The notes below the pieces were generated by a model, which was not told the origin of the DNA, did not search any database, and saw only the letters and a program-made list of their open reading frames with translations. The position numbers and the translations under genes are program-made. Of a stretch of 64,000 bases of DNA, positions 19,349-27,471 are shown in pieces (position 1 is the first letter of the stretch; each line of letters opens with the position of its first letter). Origin of the DNA: Rhodococcus jostii NBRC 16295 (GTDB taxonomy: Bacteria > Actinomycetota > Actinomycetes > Mycobacteriales > Mycobacteriaceae); the NCBI RefSeq assembly GCF_001894825.1, contig NZ_BCWY01000035.1, forward strand, positions 1 to 64,000, given 5' to 3'.

Positions 19349-20223
19349 TGCCGGCCGTCCTCGGTGATACCCGCGAACAGATCGTTCTCCGGGATGGAGG
19401 TGGTGACCCGGGTCTTGGCCAGTTCGAATTCCTCTGTGGGCCAGATCTTCTGCTGGATCTCGAGCGGAACCGCGAAGAACGAACCGTTCGGGTCGATCTG
19501 GGTGGCGTGGGCCCGCAACGCGTCGTCCCGCTGTGGGAAGTAGTCGCCGCACGTGATCTGCGTGGTGACACGCGCCATCAGGTCACCCTGCTCGGTCTTC
19601 CACTTCTTGAGCCACTCGGCCATCGGGAACTCTTCACCGCGGCGGTCGTACTCCTCCTGGAACTGCAGGAGACGCTTCCGGATGAAGCCGTGCGAGTAGT
19701 AGACCTTCTGCACCCGCCACGGCTCCCCGGCGTCCGGGAACTGCTCGGGGTCGGCGGCGGCCTCGTACGCGCCCATCGACACCTCGTGGCAGCGGATGTG
19801 ATCGGGGTGCGGGTAGCCGCCGTTCTCGTCGTACGTGGTCATGACGTGCGGGCGGAACTCGCGGATCGCGCGCACCAGCACCTCGGTCGACTCCTCGAGC
19901 GGAACGAGCGCGAAGCATCCCTCCGGCAGCGGCGGCTTCGGGTCGCCCTCCGGCAGACCGGAGTCGACGAATCCCAGCCACTGGTGCTGGACGCCGAGGA
20001 TGCGTGCCGCTTCGGCCATCTCCTCGATGCGCACCTCGTGGATGCGGTCCCGCACCCCGGGCACGTCCATCGCGGGGTTGAGGATGTCGCCACGTTCACC
20101 ACCGGTCAACGTCACGACCTTCACTTCGTTGCCCTCTGCGGCGTAACGGGCCGTTGTCGCGGCGCCCTTGCTCGACTCGTCGTCGGGATGGGCATGGACG
20201 GCCATGAGCCGGAATCCGCTCAC
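19345..20223 (-). CDS. mca: Mycothiol S-conjugate amidase
   Basis: Zinc hydrolase that cleaves mycothiol S-conjugates of toxins and antibiotics into mercapturic acids and GlcN-Ins. The 292-residue protein has the zinc ligands in HAHPDDE and PHPDHIRCH, and [14 protein letters not shown]-type family residues (here [14 protein letters not shown]). Mca, rather than the related deacetylase MshB, is supported by the [13 protein letters not shown]-terminal segment and by the mca-greA neighbourhood. Start GTG 20223 has GAGGTGA 8 bases upstream and matches the length of mycobacterial Mca. In-frame GTG 20235 and ATG 20295 are alternatives. Confidence 0.9.
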   Translation of the reverse strand: MSGFRLMAVHAHPDDESSKGAATTARYAAEGNEVKVVTLTGGERGDILNPAMDVPGVRDRIHEVRIEEMAEAARILGVQHQWLGFVDSGLPEGDPKPPLPEGCFALVPLEESTEVLVRAIREFRPHVMTTYDENGGYPHPDHIRCHEVSMGAYEAAADPEQFPDAGEPWRVQKVYYSHGFIRKRLLQFQEEYDRRGEEFPMAEWLKKWKTEQGDLMARVTTQITCGDYFPQRDDALRAHATQIDPNGSFFAVPLEIQQKIWPTEEFELAKTRVTTSIPENDLFAGITEDGRQ

Positions 20224-20413
20224 GTATTCGTTCACCTCAACTTCGCCAGTAGCCGTTGCCGGCTTGTCCGTGTCGCGCGCTCTCGCCCCCGCCATCGCTG
20301 ACGGCGCACTGACGCACGTCCTCTATAGTTCCACCCGAGAGTTCCGCTTGCAGCCGTGCCCCCGCTCGAGTGCTGTGAGTTACAGGGAACCGGAGCGGTA
20401 CGAGAGTTGAGAG

Positions 20414-20839
20414 ATGACGAGAACGCTTCCCCCGGGCCGATACACAGCCGCGGCAAAGCCTGCGCGCCCGAAGCGCTGGCTCGTGTGGGCGCTGTCCGCA
20501 GCTGTCGTGGTGGTCGGCGTGATCGTGGCGTTCGTCGCCTACGACAAGTTCGCCGTCTCCGAGATCGACAGTGAAGCCACGTCGTTCGATCTGGTAAGTG
20601 ATTCGCAGCTCGACATCACCTTCACCGTCACGCGCCAGGATCCGTCCCGGGACGCGGTCTGCATCGTCCGCTCCCGTTCCAAGGACGGTTCCGAGACCGG
20701 CCGTCGCGAGGTCTTCATCGCCGGCGGCGAGGATCAGACAGTGAAGGTCACCGCACCCGTCTACACGTCGCGGCCGCCTGCCATGGGCGACATCTACGGC
20801 TGCAGCCTGGACGTTCCCGCCTATCTCACCGGCGGCTGA
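20414..20839 (+). CDS. DUF4307 family membrane protein
   Basis: A 141-residue protein with a short basic N-terminus, one membrane helix (LVWALSAAVVVVGVIVAFVAY) and an extracytoplasmic beta domain of about 90 residues with TFTVTRQDP, AVCIVRSRSKDG and two cysteines. This is the usual DUF4307 layout between mca and greA in mycobacteria and rhodococci. Function is unknown. It is divergent from mca and followed by a hairpin and the greA promoter. Confidence 0.8.
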   Translation: MTRTLPPGRYTAAAKPARPKRWLVWALSAAVVVVGVIVAFVAYDKFAVSEIDSEATSFDLVSDSQLDITFTVTRQDPSRDAVCIVRSRSKDGSETGRREVFIAGGEDQTVKVTAPVYTSRPPAMGDIYGCSLDVPAYLTGG

Positions 20840-20841
20840 CA

Positions 20842-20878
20842 CCCCCGCACCCGAGCGACCGTTCGGGTTATTCGGGGG
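20842..20878 (+). terminator. Nested hairpin after the DUF4307 gene
   Basis: ACCCGA (20849-20854) pairs with TCGGGT (20863-20868) inside an outer CCCCCG/CGGGGG pairing (20842-20847 with 20873-20878). It starts three bases after the stop codon. Confidence 0.5.
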
Positions 20879-20897
20879 CTGCACTCCCCGATCGTGC

Positions 20898-20937
20898 TAG
20901 AATCGCCTGATACACGGTTCCGGTTTGGAACCGTGTA
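20898..20937 (+). promoter_or_regulatory. Probable greA promoter -10 box and 5'-leader hairpin
   Basis: TAGAAT at 20898-20903 fits a -10 element. It is followed directly by a perfect 11-bp hairpin: TACACGGTTCC (20911-20921) with GGAACCGTGTA (20927-20937). If transcription starts just after the -10 box, the mRNA would begin at this hairpin, with a leader of about 155 nt before greA. No -35 box is obvious. Confidence 0.45.
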
Positions 20938-21066
20938 TTGCTGCATTGGCGGCAAGGCGGAACTCCGCACGGCTACGGCCGTCGAATCCGCCGAGCCGTT
21001 GATCACTGCTGTTGCAGTGGTCTGTCGAGGGAGCCCGGCGGCTCCAACTACGAGGGAGTGATCGAG

Positions 21067-21561
21067 ATGACCGAGACCCAGGTGACCTGGCTGACCCAGG
21101 AGTCACATGACAGGCTCAAGAGCGAACTCGACCAGCTCATTGCCAATCGTCCGGTCATCGCCGCCGAGATCAACGAGCGTCGCGAAGAGGGCGATCTGAA
21201 GGAGAACGGCGGCTACCACGCGGCCCGCGAAGAGCAGGGCCAGCAGGAAGCCCGCATCCGCCAGCTTCAGGAACTTCTGAACAGCGCGAAGGTCGGCGAG
21301 GCCCCCACCCAGTCCGGTGTCGCACTGCCCGGTTCCGTGGTGAAGGTCTACTACGACGGCGACGAGAAGGACACCGAAACCTTCCTGATCGCCACCCGTG
21401 AAGAGGGTGCTCGCGACAACAAGCTCGAGGTCTACTCCCCCAACTCCCCGTTGGGTGGCGCACTGCTCGAGGCGAAGGTCGGCGAGACCCGCGAATACAC
21501 GCTGCCCAACGGCAGCAGCATGAAGGTGACGCTCGTCAGCGCGGAGCCTTACCACAGCTGA
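21067..21561 (+). CDS. greA: Transcription elongation factor GreA
   Basis: Rescues backtracked RNA polymerase by stimulating transcript cleavage through the secondary channel. The 164-residue protein has an N-terminal coiled coil whose acidic tip, [13 protein letters not shown], carries the conserved Asp and Glu, and a C-terminal FKBP-like domain with [16 protein letters not shown]. Start ATG 21067 has GAGGGAG 8 bases upstream. It is transcribed alone from its own promoter with a structured leader and ends at a strong intrinsic terminator. Confidence 0.95.
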   Translation: MTETQVTWLTQESHDRLKSELDQLIANRPVIAAEINERREEGDLKENGGYHAAREEQGQQEARIRQLQELLNSAKVGEAPTQSGVALPGSVVKVYYDGDEKDTETFLIATREEGARDNKLEVYSPNSPLGGALLEAKVGETREYTLPNGSSMKVTLVSAEPYHS

Positions 21562-21578
21562 TCTCGGATCCACCGCCG

Positions 21579-21617
21579 AAAACTCCGGTCCGGGCCCAGT
21601 GCCCGGGCCGGAGTTTT
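21579..21617 (+). terminator. Intrinsic terminator of greA
   Basis: AAAACTCCGG pairs with CCGGAGTTTT, extended by a GGGCCC/GGGCCC-rich core, giving a long GC-rich stem ending in TTTT. It is the most canonical Rho-independent terminator in the window. Confidence 0.85.
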
Positions 21618-21638
21618 GTGCATTGATTCCTGTGTGAC

Positions 21639-22988
21639 TCAGAAGACTCGGCGGGCTTTCATGTCGGCGAACACAGGTCCGATGCGCACGACGTCTCCGG
21701 TGGTGGGCGCGTGCAGCATCTGGCCGTTGCCGACGTAGATCGCCACGTGCCCCGGCCCACCCGACTGCCAGTTGCCGAACAGCAGATCCCCGGGCCTGGC
21801 CTGGGACAGCGGCACCTCGACACCGACATTCCACTGCGTCTCCGACGTGCGGGGCAGTTTGACGCCGGTTGCGGCGTACACGGCGAACGAGGTCAGTCCC
21901 GAACAGTCGAATCCGCCACCCGACGGCCCGTTGATGTTGCCGCCGCCCCACACGTACGGCAATCCGATGAACCGCATGGCCGCTTCGACGACACGGCTCG
22001 TGTCACCTGCGGCGGCACCGTAGAAGAACGGCGACAGCATCCGTGCGAACGATTCTTCGAGCGAACGGATCCGCGCGACGTACGGCTGGGTTTCGTGCTC
22101 GTAGTCGAACTTTCCGGCAGGCATGCCGCCGGTGGTCCGGACCGCTCCCGCGCCGGCGTTGTAGGCGGCGATCGTGAGGTCGAGGGTGTCGCCCTTGACC
22201 ACCCCCTCCTTCTTCCAGCCCTCGATCTGCCCGAACAGGTCGCACAGCATCTGACCGGACGCCATCATCGGGTCGGCGACGCCGTTGATGTCGACCTTGC
22301 CGTCGCCGTCCGCGTCCTTGCCGTACTTGGCCCAGCTCGCGGGCATGAACTGGCCGGGTCCGCGGGCGCCTGCGCGGGACACGGGCGACGTCGCGCCGTA
22401 CCGGAAGCCGTTCTCGACCGAGTACAGGGCCGCCAGCGTCGGCGGCTTGATGCCCTCGCACAGCGATCCGGCCTTGCGGATCCACGGGGCGAAGACCGCG
22501 ATGGCGCCGACCGGTGCGAGTGAGACACCGGGAAAGCCGGCGGGGACCGACGGGATCAGCGATCCAAGCCCGCTGATGAGGGCCGGAACACCGGGCAGAG
22601 CGGCGAGGCCCCCGATCGCGGTTCCGACGTCGGGGGCGCTCATTACAGGGGGCTGGTCGAGGGGTGTGTCCGGGAGCACCAGCGGTGCGACCGGGCCGGG
22701 CGGCGGCGCCGCTTCGACAGCGGGCGGTGGCGGAATGTACGGGTCGGTTGCCTGCTTCACGACATCCGAGGCCTGCGCAACCATCTGCTCGGCCTGCACG
22801 CGGGCCGGTTCGGGGAGGGTTGACAGTGCGTCGTTTACTTGTTTCTGAACGTCGGGTGAGGCCTGCTCGACCACCTGGATTGCTTCGGCTGCTTGATCTT
22901 TCACCGGCTGCGGTATGTCCGCTCCCTGAACGATGGCCCCCGCTGCGGTGGTGATCGCCACGATGATCGCCGCTGCATCAACTGACAT
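21639..22988 (-). CDS. Bifunctional peptidoglycan hydrolase: lytic transglycosylase plus NlpC/P60 endopeptidase
   Basis: A 449-residue protein. A hydrophobic/Ala-rich N-terminus and a Pro-rich linker (about residues 85-130) precede an SLT-type lysozyme-like domain (about 175-315), with ENGFRYG around the catalytic Glu, GPGQFMPASWAKYG and AAYNAGAGAV. The C-terminal NlpC/P60 domain (about 335-449) has the Cys in FDCSGL, the His in GHVAIYVG and a third polar position in LHAPTTGD. It should cleave glycan strands and stem peptides, as resuscitation/division hydrolases do. Export is probably by the N-terminal segment, but no clear signal cleavage site is seen. Confidence 0.85.
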   Translation of the reverse strand: MSVDAAAIIVAITTAAGAIVQGADIPQPVKDQAAEAIQVVEQASPDVQKQVNDALSTLPEPARVQAEQMVAQASDVVKQATDPYIPPPPAVEAAPPPGPVAPLVLPDTPLDQPPVMSAPDVGTAIGGLAALPGVPALISGLGSLIPSVPAGFPGVSLAPVGAIAVFAPWIRKAGSLCEGIKPPTLAALYSVENGFRYGATSPVSRAGARGPGQFMPASWAKYGKDADGDGKVDINGVADPMMASGQMLCDLFGQIEGWKKEGVVKGDTLDLTIAAYNAGAGAVRTTGGMPAGKFDYEHETQPYVARIRSLEESFARMLSPFFYGAAAGDTSRVVEAAMRFIGLPYVWGGGNINGPSGGGFDCSGLTSFAVYAATGVKLPRTSETQWNVGVEVPLSQARPGDLLFGNWQSGGPGHVAIYVGNGQMLHAPTTGDVVRIGPVFADMKARRVF

Positions 22989-23136
22989 ACGTGCGCTCCT
23001 CCTCCTCGGTGCACCTAACCGAGTGAGTTCACGTTACGACGGGGCACAGCAGGTGCGAGGCGATTCTGCCGGATTGCTCGGATTCCTACCGTGACCTGCG
23101 GGAGAACGGAAGATGACGAATCACACCGCTGGGCGG

Positions 23137-25059
23137 TCACCCACGCACGGGCGCAAAACGTTCGCTGAGGATCTCGACCAGGTCGGCCGGGTCTGTGGTG
23201 TCGTCGTTCAACGCCTCGAGCAGTTGTGCGCGCTGAGCCGGCGAGATCGGTTCGATTCCCCCGAAGATCTGCCACGTGTCACCGGCCGGGACGACGCGGG
23301 CACAGATCAGATTCCCGACGCCCCATTGCCGGCTCGCGGCACGTTCCCTGATTTCTCGCCGGTCTCCGGTACGCAGATCCCGCAGCGTCAGGCCCTCACC
23401 GGGCCGGGCCTCCTCCACCTCGTGCACCGACCGTTCGACCTCCTGCCACTGTCGTGCGAGTGCGAACTCGTCCGCGGGCAACATGTCGCCTCGGCTGTCG
23501 ACGAAGTCGGCGAACGCACCGCCTTCGAAGAGGGCGACGTCGGCGACCAGCGGGTCGTCCAACGCCTCGACCAGCGCTGAGTCCCCGGCCCAGTACTCGG
23601 ATCGAATTTCGGCGAACTCGAAGATCTGGTCCCGCCAACCGAGCTCCTCCGCGTGCAGCTTCGCCTTCTGGTACAGCCATGCTGCCCGCTCGGACAACGG
23701 ATGGTCGCCCTTTCCGAGGTGGCACATCTTGTACTTCTTCCCCGACCCGCACCAGCAGGGATGGTTTCGGCCCAGCCCCGGCCTGGGAGTCGGCTGGAAG
23801 CGTTCGAGCACGGCGTGCAGCGTCTCCACGTCCCCGCCGGCCATCCGATTCAGCAACGACAGTCCGCGGACGGCGTCACCGCGATCCGAAGCGAAACGGG
23901 CAAGGTCGAAGAGGGCGGGATCGAACGCTCCATCCACGACGAGAGCATGTTCGTAGTGTTCTTCGGCGTCTTCCGGGAAGCCCTCCCTCTCGGTGGCGCG
24001 GCCGGCGAGCCAGGACGCGGCGGCTTTCACGTTCCGGGGTCCCAGCATGAGCAGCAGATCCGCTGCGTGCAGTATCACGCTCGGGTCCACGTCGCCGTCG
24101 AACAGCTCGTCTGCCGCGACCTCCACGACTGCAGGATCGGCCAGGCCCGCGTAGAGCTCCGGTTGTCCGAAGAAGCGTTCTTCGATGTCCTGGTGGTCGC
24201 CTTCGGTGAGAGCCGCGACGAGGGTAACGAGCAGCGCGACGGCCGGTGCCGCCTCCACCGGCACCCCCAGGCGGTCCGCGTACAGGCGGAGCACCTGATC
24301 GTTCCGGTACTCCTCGAAATCGAATCCGCGCGGGGCGACAAGTTTCCCGGAACGGTCGAAGCCGGCGTTCTCGATTATTTCCGCCAATGGGAACGTCTGC
24401 ACGGTGAACGCCGCCGGATCGTCGACCAGGAGCTGCCAGACCTCCTCTTCCACATCGACTACCGCGCTCTCGGTCAGCCGCTGGGTGAACCGCAGGGCGA
24501 GATCGGGAGCGACCGCGACCGGCCCGTCGACGAAGTCGAGGTGCACGCCGGTGTTCGACGTCGACAGCGCGAGAAGGTCTCCGGGAGAGCACTGCGCAAG
24601 GGTGCCCGGAGGAAGGACGAGCGCCGCCTCATCGGCGAACGTGTCAGCGTCCTCGTCGAAGAACACCACCTCGAAGCCATCGACGTCGGGCTCCCCGGAT
24701 CCGAGAAGCAGGAGCGGCCCGAAGTCGTCCATCTCCACGACGTCGGCCGAGATCTCCTGCGCGGTGAGGCGGTGCGTGAGGACGCGTCCCGCGAGCAGAA
24801 TGTCGAGCGCGACGTTTCGGCCGTCGGGGAGATATCCGAGAAGCGGCGCGTCCAGGTCCACCACGTCTACGAGCAGGTCGTTGATATGACCCCGGCCCGA
24901 ATCCGCGAGCGCGTCTGCCAGCTCGCGGTCGGAAAGGGGGCCGCGCTCCCGCAGCAAACCCAGAGCGGCATCGAGCAGTTCGTCATGGTCTGCGATCACG
25001 GATCGAATCGTAGTGACGACTCCGTCACGGCGGCGGCTGTCGGGCACGACTGCGCACAT
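23137..25059 (-). CDS. Large SEC-C motif protein
   Basis: A 640-residue mostly acidic, helical protein. The only recognisable motif is the SEC-C zinc-binding segment GRNHPCWCGSGKKYKMCH near residue 445, as in the SecA C-terminus. Flanking regions resemble helical repeats (AEEHYEHAL, TPR-like). SEC-C proteins are often adaptor or nucleic-acid-binding proteins, and no enzymatic role can be assigned. ATG 25059 is used, and GTG 24999 is a plausible shorter start. The last codons, APVRG-stop, are written by a half copy of the family 1 palindrome. Confidence 0.75.
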   Translation of the reverse strand: MCAVVPDSRRRDGVVTTIRSVIADHDELLDAALGLLRERGPLSDRELADALADSGRGHINDLLVDVVDLDAPLLGYLPDGRNVALDILLAGRVLTHRLTAQEISADVVEMDDFGPLLLLGSGEPDVDGFEVVFFDEDADTFADEAALVLPPGTLAQCSPGDLLALSTSNTGVHLDFVDGPVAVAPDLALRFTQRLTESAVVDVEEEVWQLLVDDPAAFTVQTFPLAEIIENAGFDRSGKLVAPRGFDFEEYRNDQVLRLYADRLGVPVEAAPAVALLVTLVAALTEGDHQDIEERFFGQPELYAGLADPAVVEVAADELFDGDVDPSVILHAADLLLMLGPRNVKAAASWLAGRATEREGFPEDAEEHYEHALVVDGAFDPALFDLARFASDRGDAVRGLSLLNRMAGGDVETLHAVLERFQPTPRPGLGRNHPCWCGSGKKYKMCHLGKGDHPLSERAAWLYQKAKLHAEELGWRDQIFEFAEIRSEYWAGDSALVEALDDPLVADVALFEGGAFADFVDSRGDMLPADEFALARQWQEVERSVHEVEEARPGEGLTLRDLRTGDRREIRERAASRQWGVGNLICARVVPAGDTWQIFGGIEPISPAQRAQLLEALNDDTTDPADLVEILSERFAPVRG

Positions 25060-25162
25060 CTGCGGACGACACGCCGGGCATGCGCTGCACGACTGCGCAC
25101 TCGGCGAGGAGAGACAGAATCTTCCCAGGTTGTTCTAAGGTTCGTCGGGGAAGCTGGTCGGC

Positions 25163-25354
25163 ATGAGTGAAGACCGACGGATCACCCGCCTGCTTCCCGT
25201 TCGCCGCGTCCTGGCGGCAGCTGGTATCGCCGGACTCGTCGCCGGTGGCGGTATGGCGGCGGCCGCCGACCCCGCGACCCCCGATTCGACGGTGGCGGCG
25301 CCCCTCGTCTCGGCCGGATTCGGCGCACCGGACGCCGTGTCCAGCGGCTCCTGA
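25163..25354 (+). CDS. Small exported peptide upstream of the ApbE-like gene
   Basis: A 63-residue protein: basic N-terminus (RRITRLLPVRR), a hydrophobic helix VLAAAGIAGLVAGGGMAAAA with an AAA-type cleavage region, and a short mature part of about 27 Ala/Ser/Gly-rich residues. It starts with ATG preceded by a GGGGAAG ribosome-binding site and is followed 25 bases later by the ApbE-like gene, so co-expression is likely. No family was recognised. It could be a remnant of the FMN-binding exported protein that often accompanies ApbE. Confidence 0.5.
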   Translation: MSEDRRITRLLPVRRVLAAAGIAGLVAGGGMAAAADPATPDSTVAAPLVSAGFGAPDAVSSGS

Positions 25355-25379
25355 GCCACCGCGACCGGAGATCGACCAC

Positions 25380-26150
25380 ATGACCACCGCACGAAGCGCA
25401 ACCGAATGGTCTACCTGGGGCGTCCACGCCCGCATCGTCGTCACCGACCCCGACTCGCTGAGTTCGGCGTCGAACCTGATCCGCGGATACCTTGCGGCCG
25501 CCGACGCCGCCGTCAATCGCGACCGCGCGGACGCCGAGATCCGCTCGCTCGAAGAGGGGCGGAACACGGTCACGCCGATGTTCGCGCGATTCCTCGCCGA
25601 CGCCCTCGCCGCAGCGCGCACCACCGAGGGCGCACTCGACCCCACGGCATCGGCGCCCGCGTCCCACGCGTGGCGGTCGATCACGGTCGACGGCACCGAG
25701 GTCACGCTTCCCGCCGGCGTGGAACTCGACCTGACGGCAACGGCGCGCGCGAGTTCGGCCGATCACTGCGCATCGACGACGGCGGAGCTGCTCGGGTGCG
25801 GCGTGCTGGTGGCCCTCGGCGGAGACATCGCCACCGCCGGGACCACACCGCCCGGCGGCTGGCAGGTGCAGGTCCAGGACCTGCCCGGCGACCCCACCTG
25901 CCAGGTGTCGATCCCGTCGGGTGCGGCCGTCGCGACCGCCAGCACCGTCAAACCGCTGCACCCCGACTCGATCTCGTTGTGGCGCACCGTATCCGTGGTG
26001 GCCGAGTCGTGCACCACCGCGCACGCGTCGAGTACTGCGGCGGTGGGGATGGGCGGCGGCGCCATCGACTGGCTCACCAACCTCGAGCTACCCGCGCGGC
26101 TGGTGGACCAGGAGTTCCGGGTGATCACCCTCGGTGGGTGGCCGAGCTAG
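25380..26150 (+). CDS. ApbE-like FAD:protein FMN transferase family protein, divergent
   Basis: A 256-residue protein with the ApbE fold pattern: an opening TWGVHARIVV strand, GALDPTAS, the flavin-loop region LDLTATARASSAD, GGDIA and a C-terminal SSTAAVGMG. In typical actinobacterial ApbE proteins the loop reads LDLGATAKA and the magnesium-binding Asp follows a Cys (CVDAN). Here these read LDLTATARA and CTTAH, so the conserved Gly, Lys and Asp are changed. Flavinylation activity is doubtful. No signal peptide is present on this frame, though the preceding gene encodes one. ATG 25380 is chosen because the frame upstream looks non-coding. Confidence 0.65.
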   Translation: MTTARSATEWSTWGVHARIVVTDPDSLSSASNLIRGYLAAADAAVNRDRADAEIRSLEEGRNTVTPMFARFLADALAAARTTEGALDPTASAPASHAWRSITVDGTEVTLPAGVELDLTATARASSADHCASTTAELLGCGVLVALGGDIATAGTTPPGGWQVQVQDLPGDPTCQVSIPSGAAVATASTVKPLHPDSISLWRTVSVVAESCTTAHASSTAAVGMGGGAIDWLTNLELPARLVDQEFRVITLGGWPS

Positions 26151-26166
26151 GTCGGGTTTAGCGGGT

Positions 26167-27399
26167 TTACTCCTGCAGGCGGACCGTGTACCGGGCGTCG
26201 CGCAGTGCGTCGAGGAGATCCTGCCGGTGACCGGGACCGCGGGTCTCGACGGTGAGAAACACCTCCACCTCGTCGAGCGCGAGCGCGCCGCCGGTGCGGG
26301 AGTGGACGACGTCGACGACGCTGGCGCCGTTGCCGCTGACCACGCCGAGGAGGCTGACCAGACCACCCGGTCGGTCCGGGATGGTCACGTGCACACCGAG
26401 ATACCGTCCCGCCGCCCGTAGACCGTGGTTGACGACGTGGGTGAGCAGCAGCGGGTCGATGTTGCCGCCGGACAGCACCGCGCACACCTTCCCGGTGAGC
26501 CCCATTTCTTCCGTCGAGCAACTGATCAGCGCGGCCACAGCCGCAGCACCCGCAGGCTCCACGATCAGCTTCGCGCGTTCGAGGCACAGGAGCAGCGCCC
26601 GGGACAGGGCATCCTCGCTGACCGTGACGATGGCGTCGACCTGAGTGCCGACGTGCGCGAACGGCACGTCGCCGGGCCTGCCGACCGCGATACCGTCCGC
26701 CATCGTCGACATGCTCTCCAGCGGAATCGGGCGACCCTCGGCCAGCGAACGCGGCCACGCGGCCGCCTGCTCGGCCTGGACGCCGACGATCCGCACGTCG
26801 GGGCGGCTGGCCTTCACGGCCGCGGCGATACCCGCGATCAGGCCGCCACCCCCGGTCGGGACGACGACGGTCCCGACGTCGGGTTCCTGCTCGAGAATCT
26901 CGAGTCCCACGGTCCCCTGCCCCGCGACGATGTCGGCGTGATCGAACGGATGGATCAGGACGGCGCCGGTCTCGTCCGCGAACTTCTTCGCCGCGACCAG
27001 CGCGTCGTCCACCGTGTCTCCGGTGAGGTGGACGGTGGCGCCGTACGCCTTGGTGGCGACGAGCTTCGGGAGGGGCGCCCCGGTGGGCATGAAGACGGTG
27101 GACGGGATGCCCAGTTCCGTGGCCGCCCAGGCCACCCCCTGCGCGTGATTGCCGGCGCTGGCCGCCACCACCCCGCACGCCCGTTCCGCCACCGACAGAT
27201 TCGCGATCCGGTTGTACGCACCGCGCGGTTTGAAAGACCCTGTGCGCTGCAGATTTTCGCACTTCAGGGTGACGACGTGCCCGCACCGTTCCGACAGCGC
27301 CCGGGACGCGATCACCGGTGTCCGGCGCATGACGGGGTCCAGCAGCTTCCGAGCTGCTCTGATCTGATCCAGCGTGACAGGCTCCACGCGGGCCAGCAT
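26167..27399 (-). CDS. ilvA: Threonine ammonia-lyase with ACT domain
   Basis: PLP enzyme that deaminates threonine to 2-oxobutanoate, the entry to isoleucine synthesis. The 410-residue protein has the PLP lysine in SFKPRGA, ASAGNHAQGVA, the glycine loop TGGGGLIAGI, and a single C-terminal ACT domain (from about residue 330, VHVTIPDRPGGL) that may bind isoleucine or valine. Length fits the shorter, one-ACT-domain type. The whole 72-bp gap to metB upstream is a family 1 palindrome, and the GGAG ribosome-binding site of ilvA lies inside that repeat. Confidence 0.9.
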   Translation of the reverse strand: MLARVEPVTLDQIRAARKLLDPVMRRTPVIASRALSERCGHVVTLKCENLQRTGSFKPRGAYNRIANLSVAERACGVVAASAGNHAQGVAWAATELGIPSTVFMPTGAPLPKLVATKAYGATVHLTGDTVDDALVAAKKFADETGAVLIHPFDHADIVAGQGTVGLEILEQEPDVGTVVVPTGGGGLIAGIAAAVKASRPDVRIVGVQAEQAAAWPRSLAEGRPIPLESMSTMADGIAVGRPGDVPFAHVGTQVDAIVTVSEDALSRALLLCLERAKLIVEPAGAAAVAALISCSTEEMGLTGKVCAVLSGGNIDPLLLTHVVNHGLRAAGRYLGVHVTIPDRPGGLVSLLGVVSGNGASVVDVVHSRTGGALALDEVEVFLTVETRGPGHRQDLLDALRDARYTVRLQE

Positions 27400-27471
27400 A
27401 GGGCGCTCCGCGCCCCGTGCGTGGTTAACGAGTCCAGAGGCTCGTCACCTACGCACGGGCGCCGGAGGCGC
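27400..27471 (-). repeat. Stop-adjacent palindrome, family 1, filling the metB-ilvA gap
   Basis: Read with metB: TAG, then GCGCCTCCGGCGC, the stem CCGTGCGT / ACGCACGG, an inner GAG/CTC stem, and GGCGCGGAGCGCC. It occupies the whole space between the metB stop and the ilvA ATG. Confidence 0.65.

Noticed and set aside
25163-26150. A frameshifted single gene joining the exported peptide and the ApbE-like protein
   Set aside because: The small gene has its own stop and start context and a 25-bp gap follows. No lost ApbE sequence is visible in the other frames at the junction.
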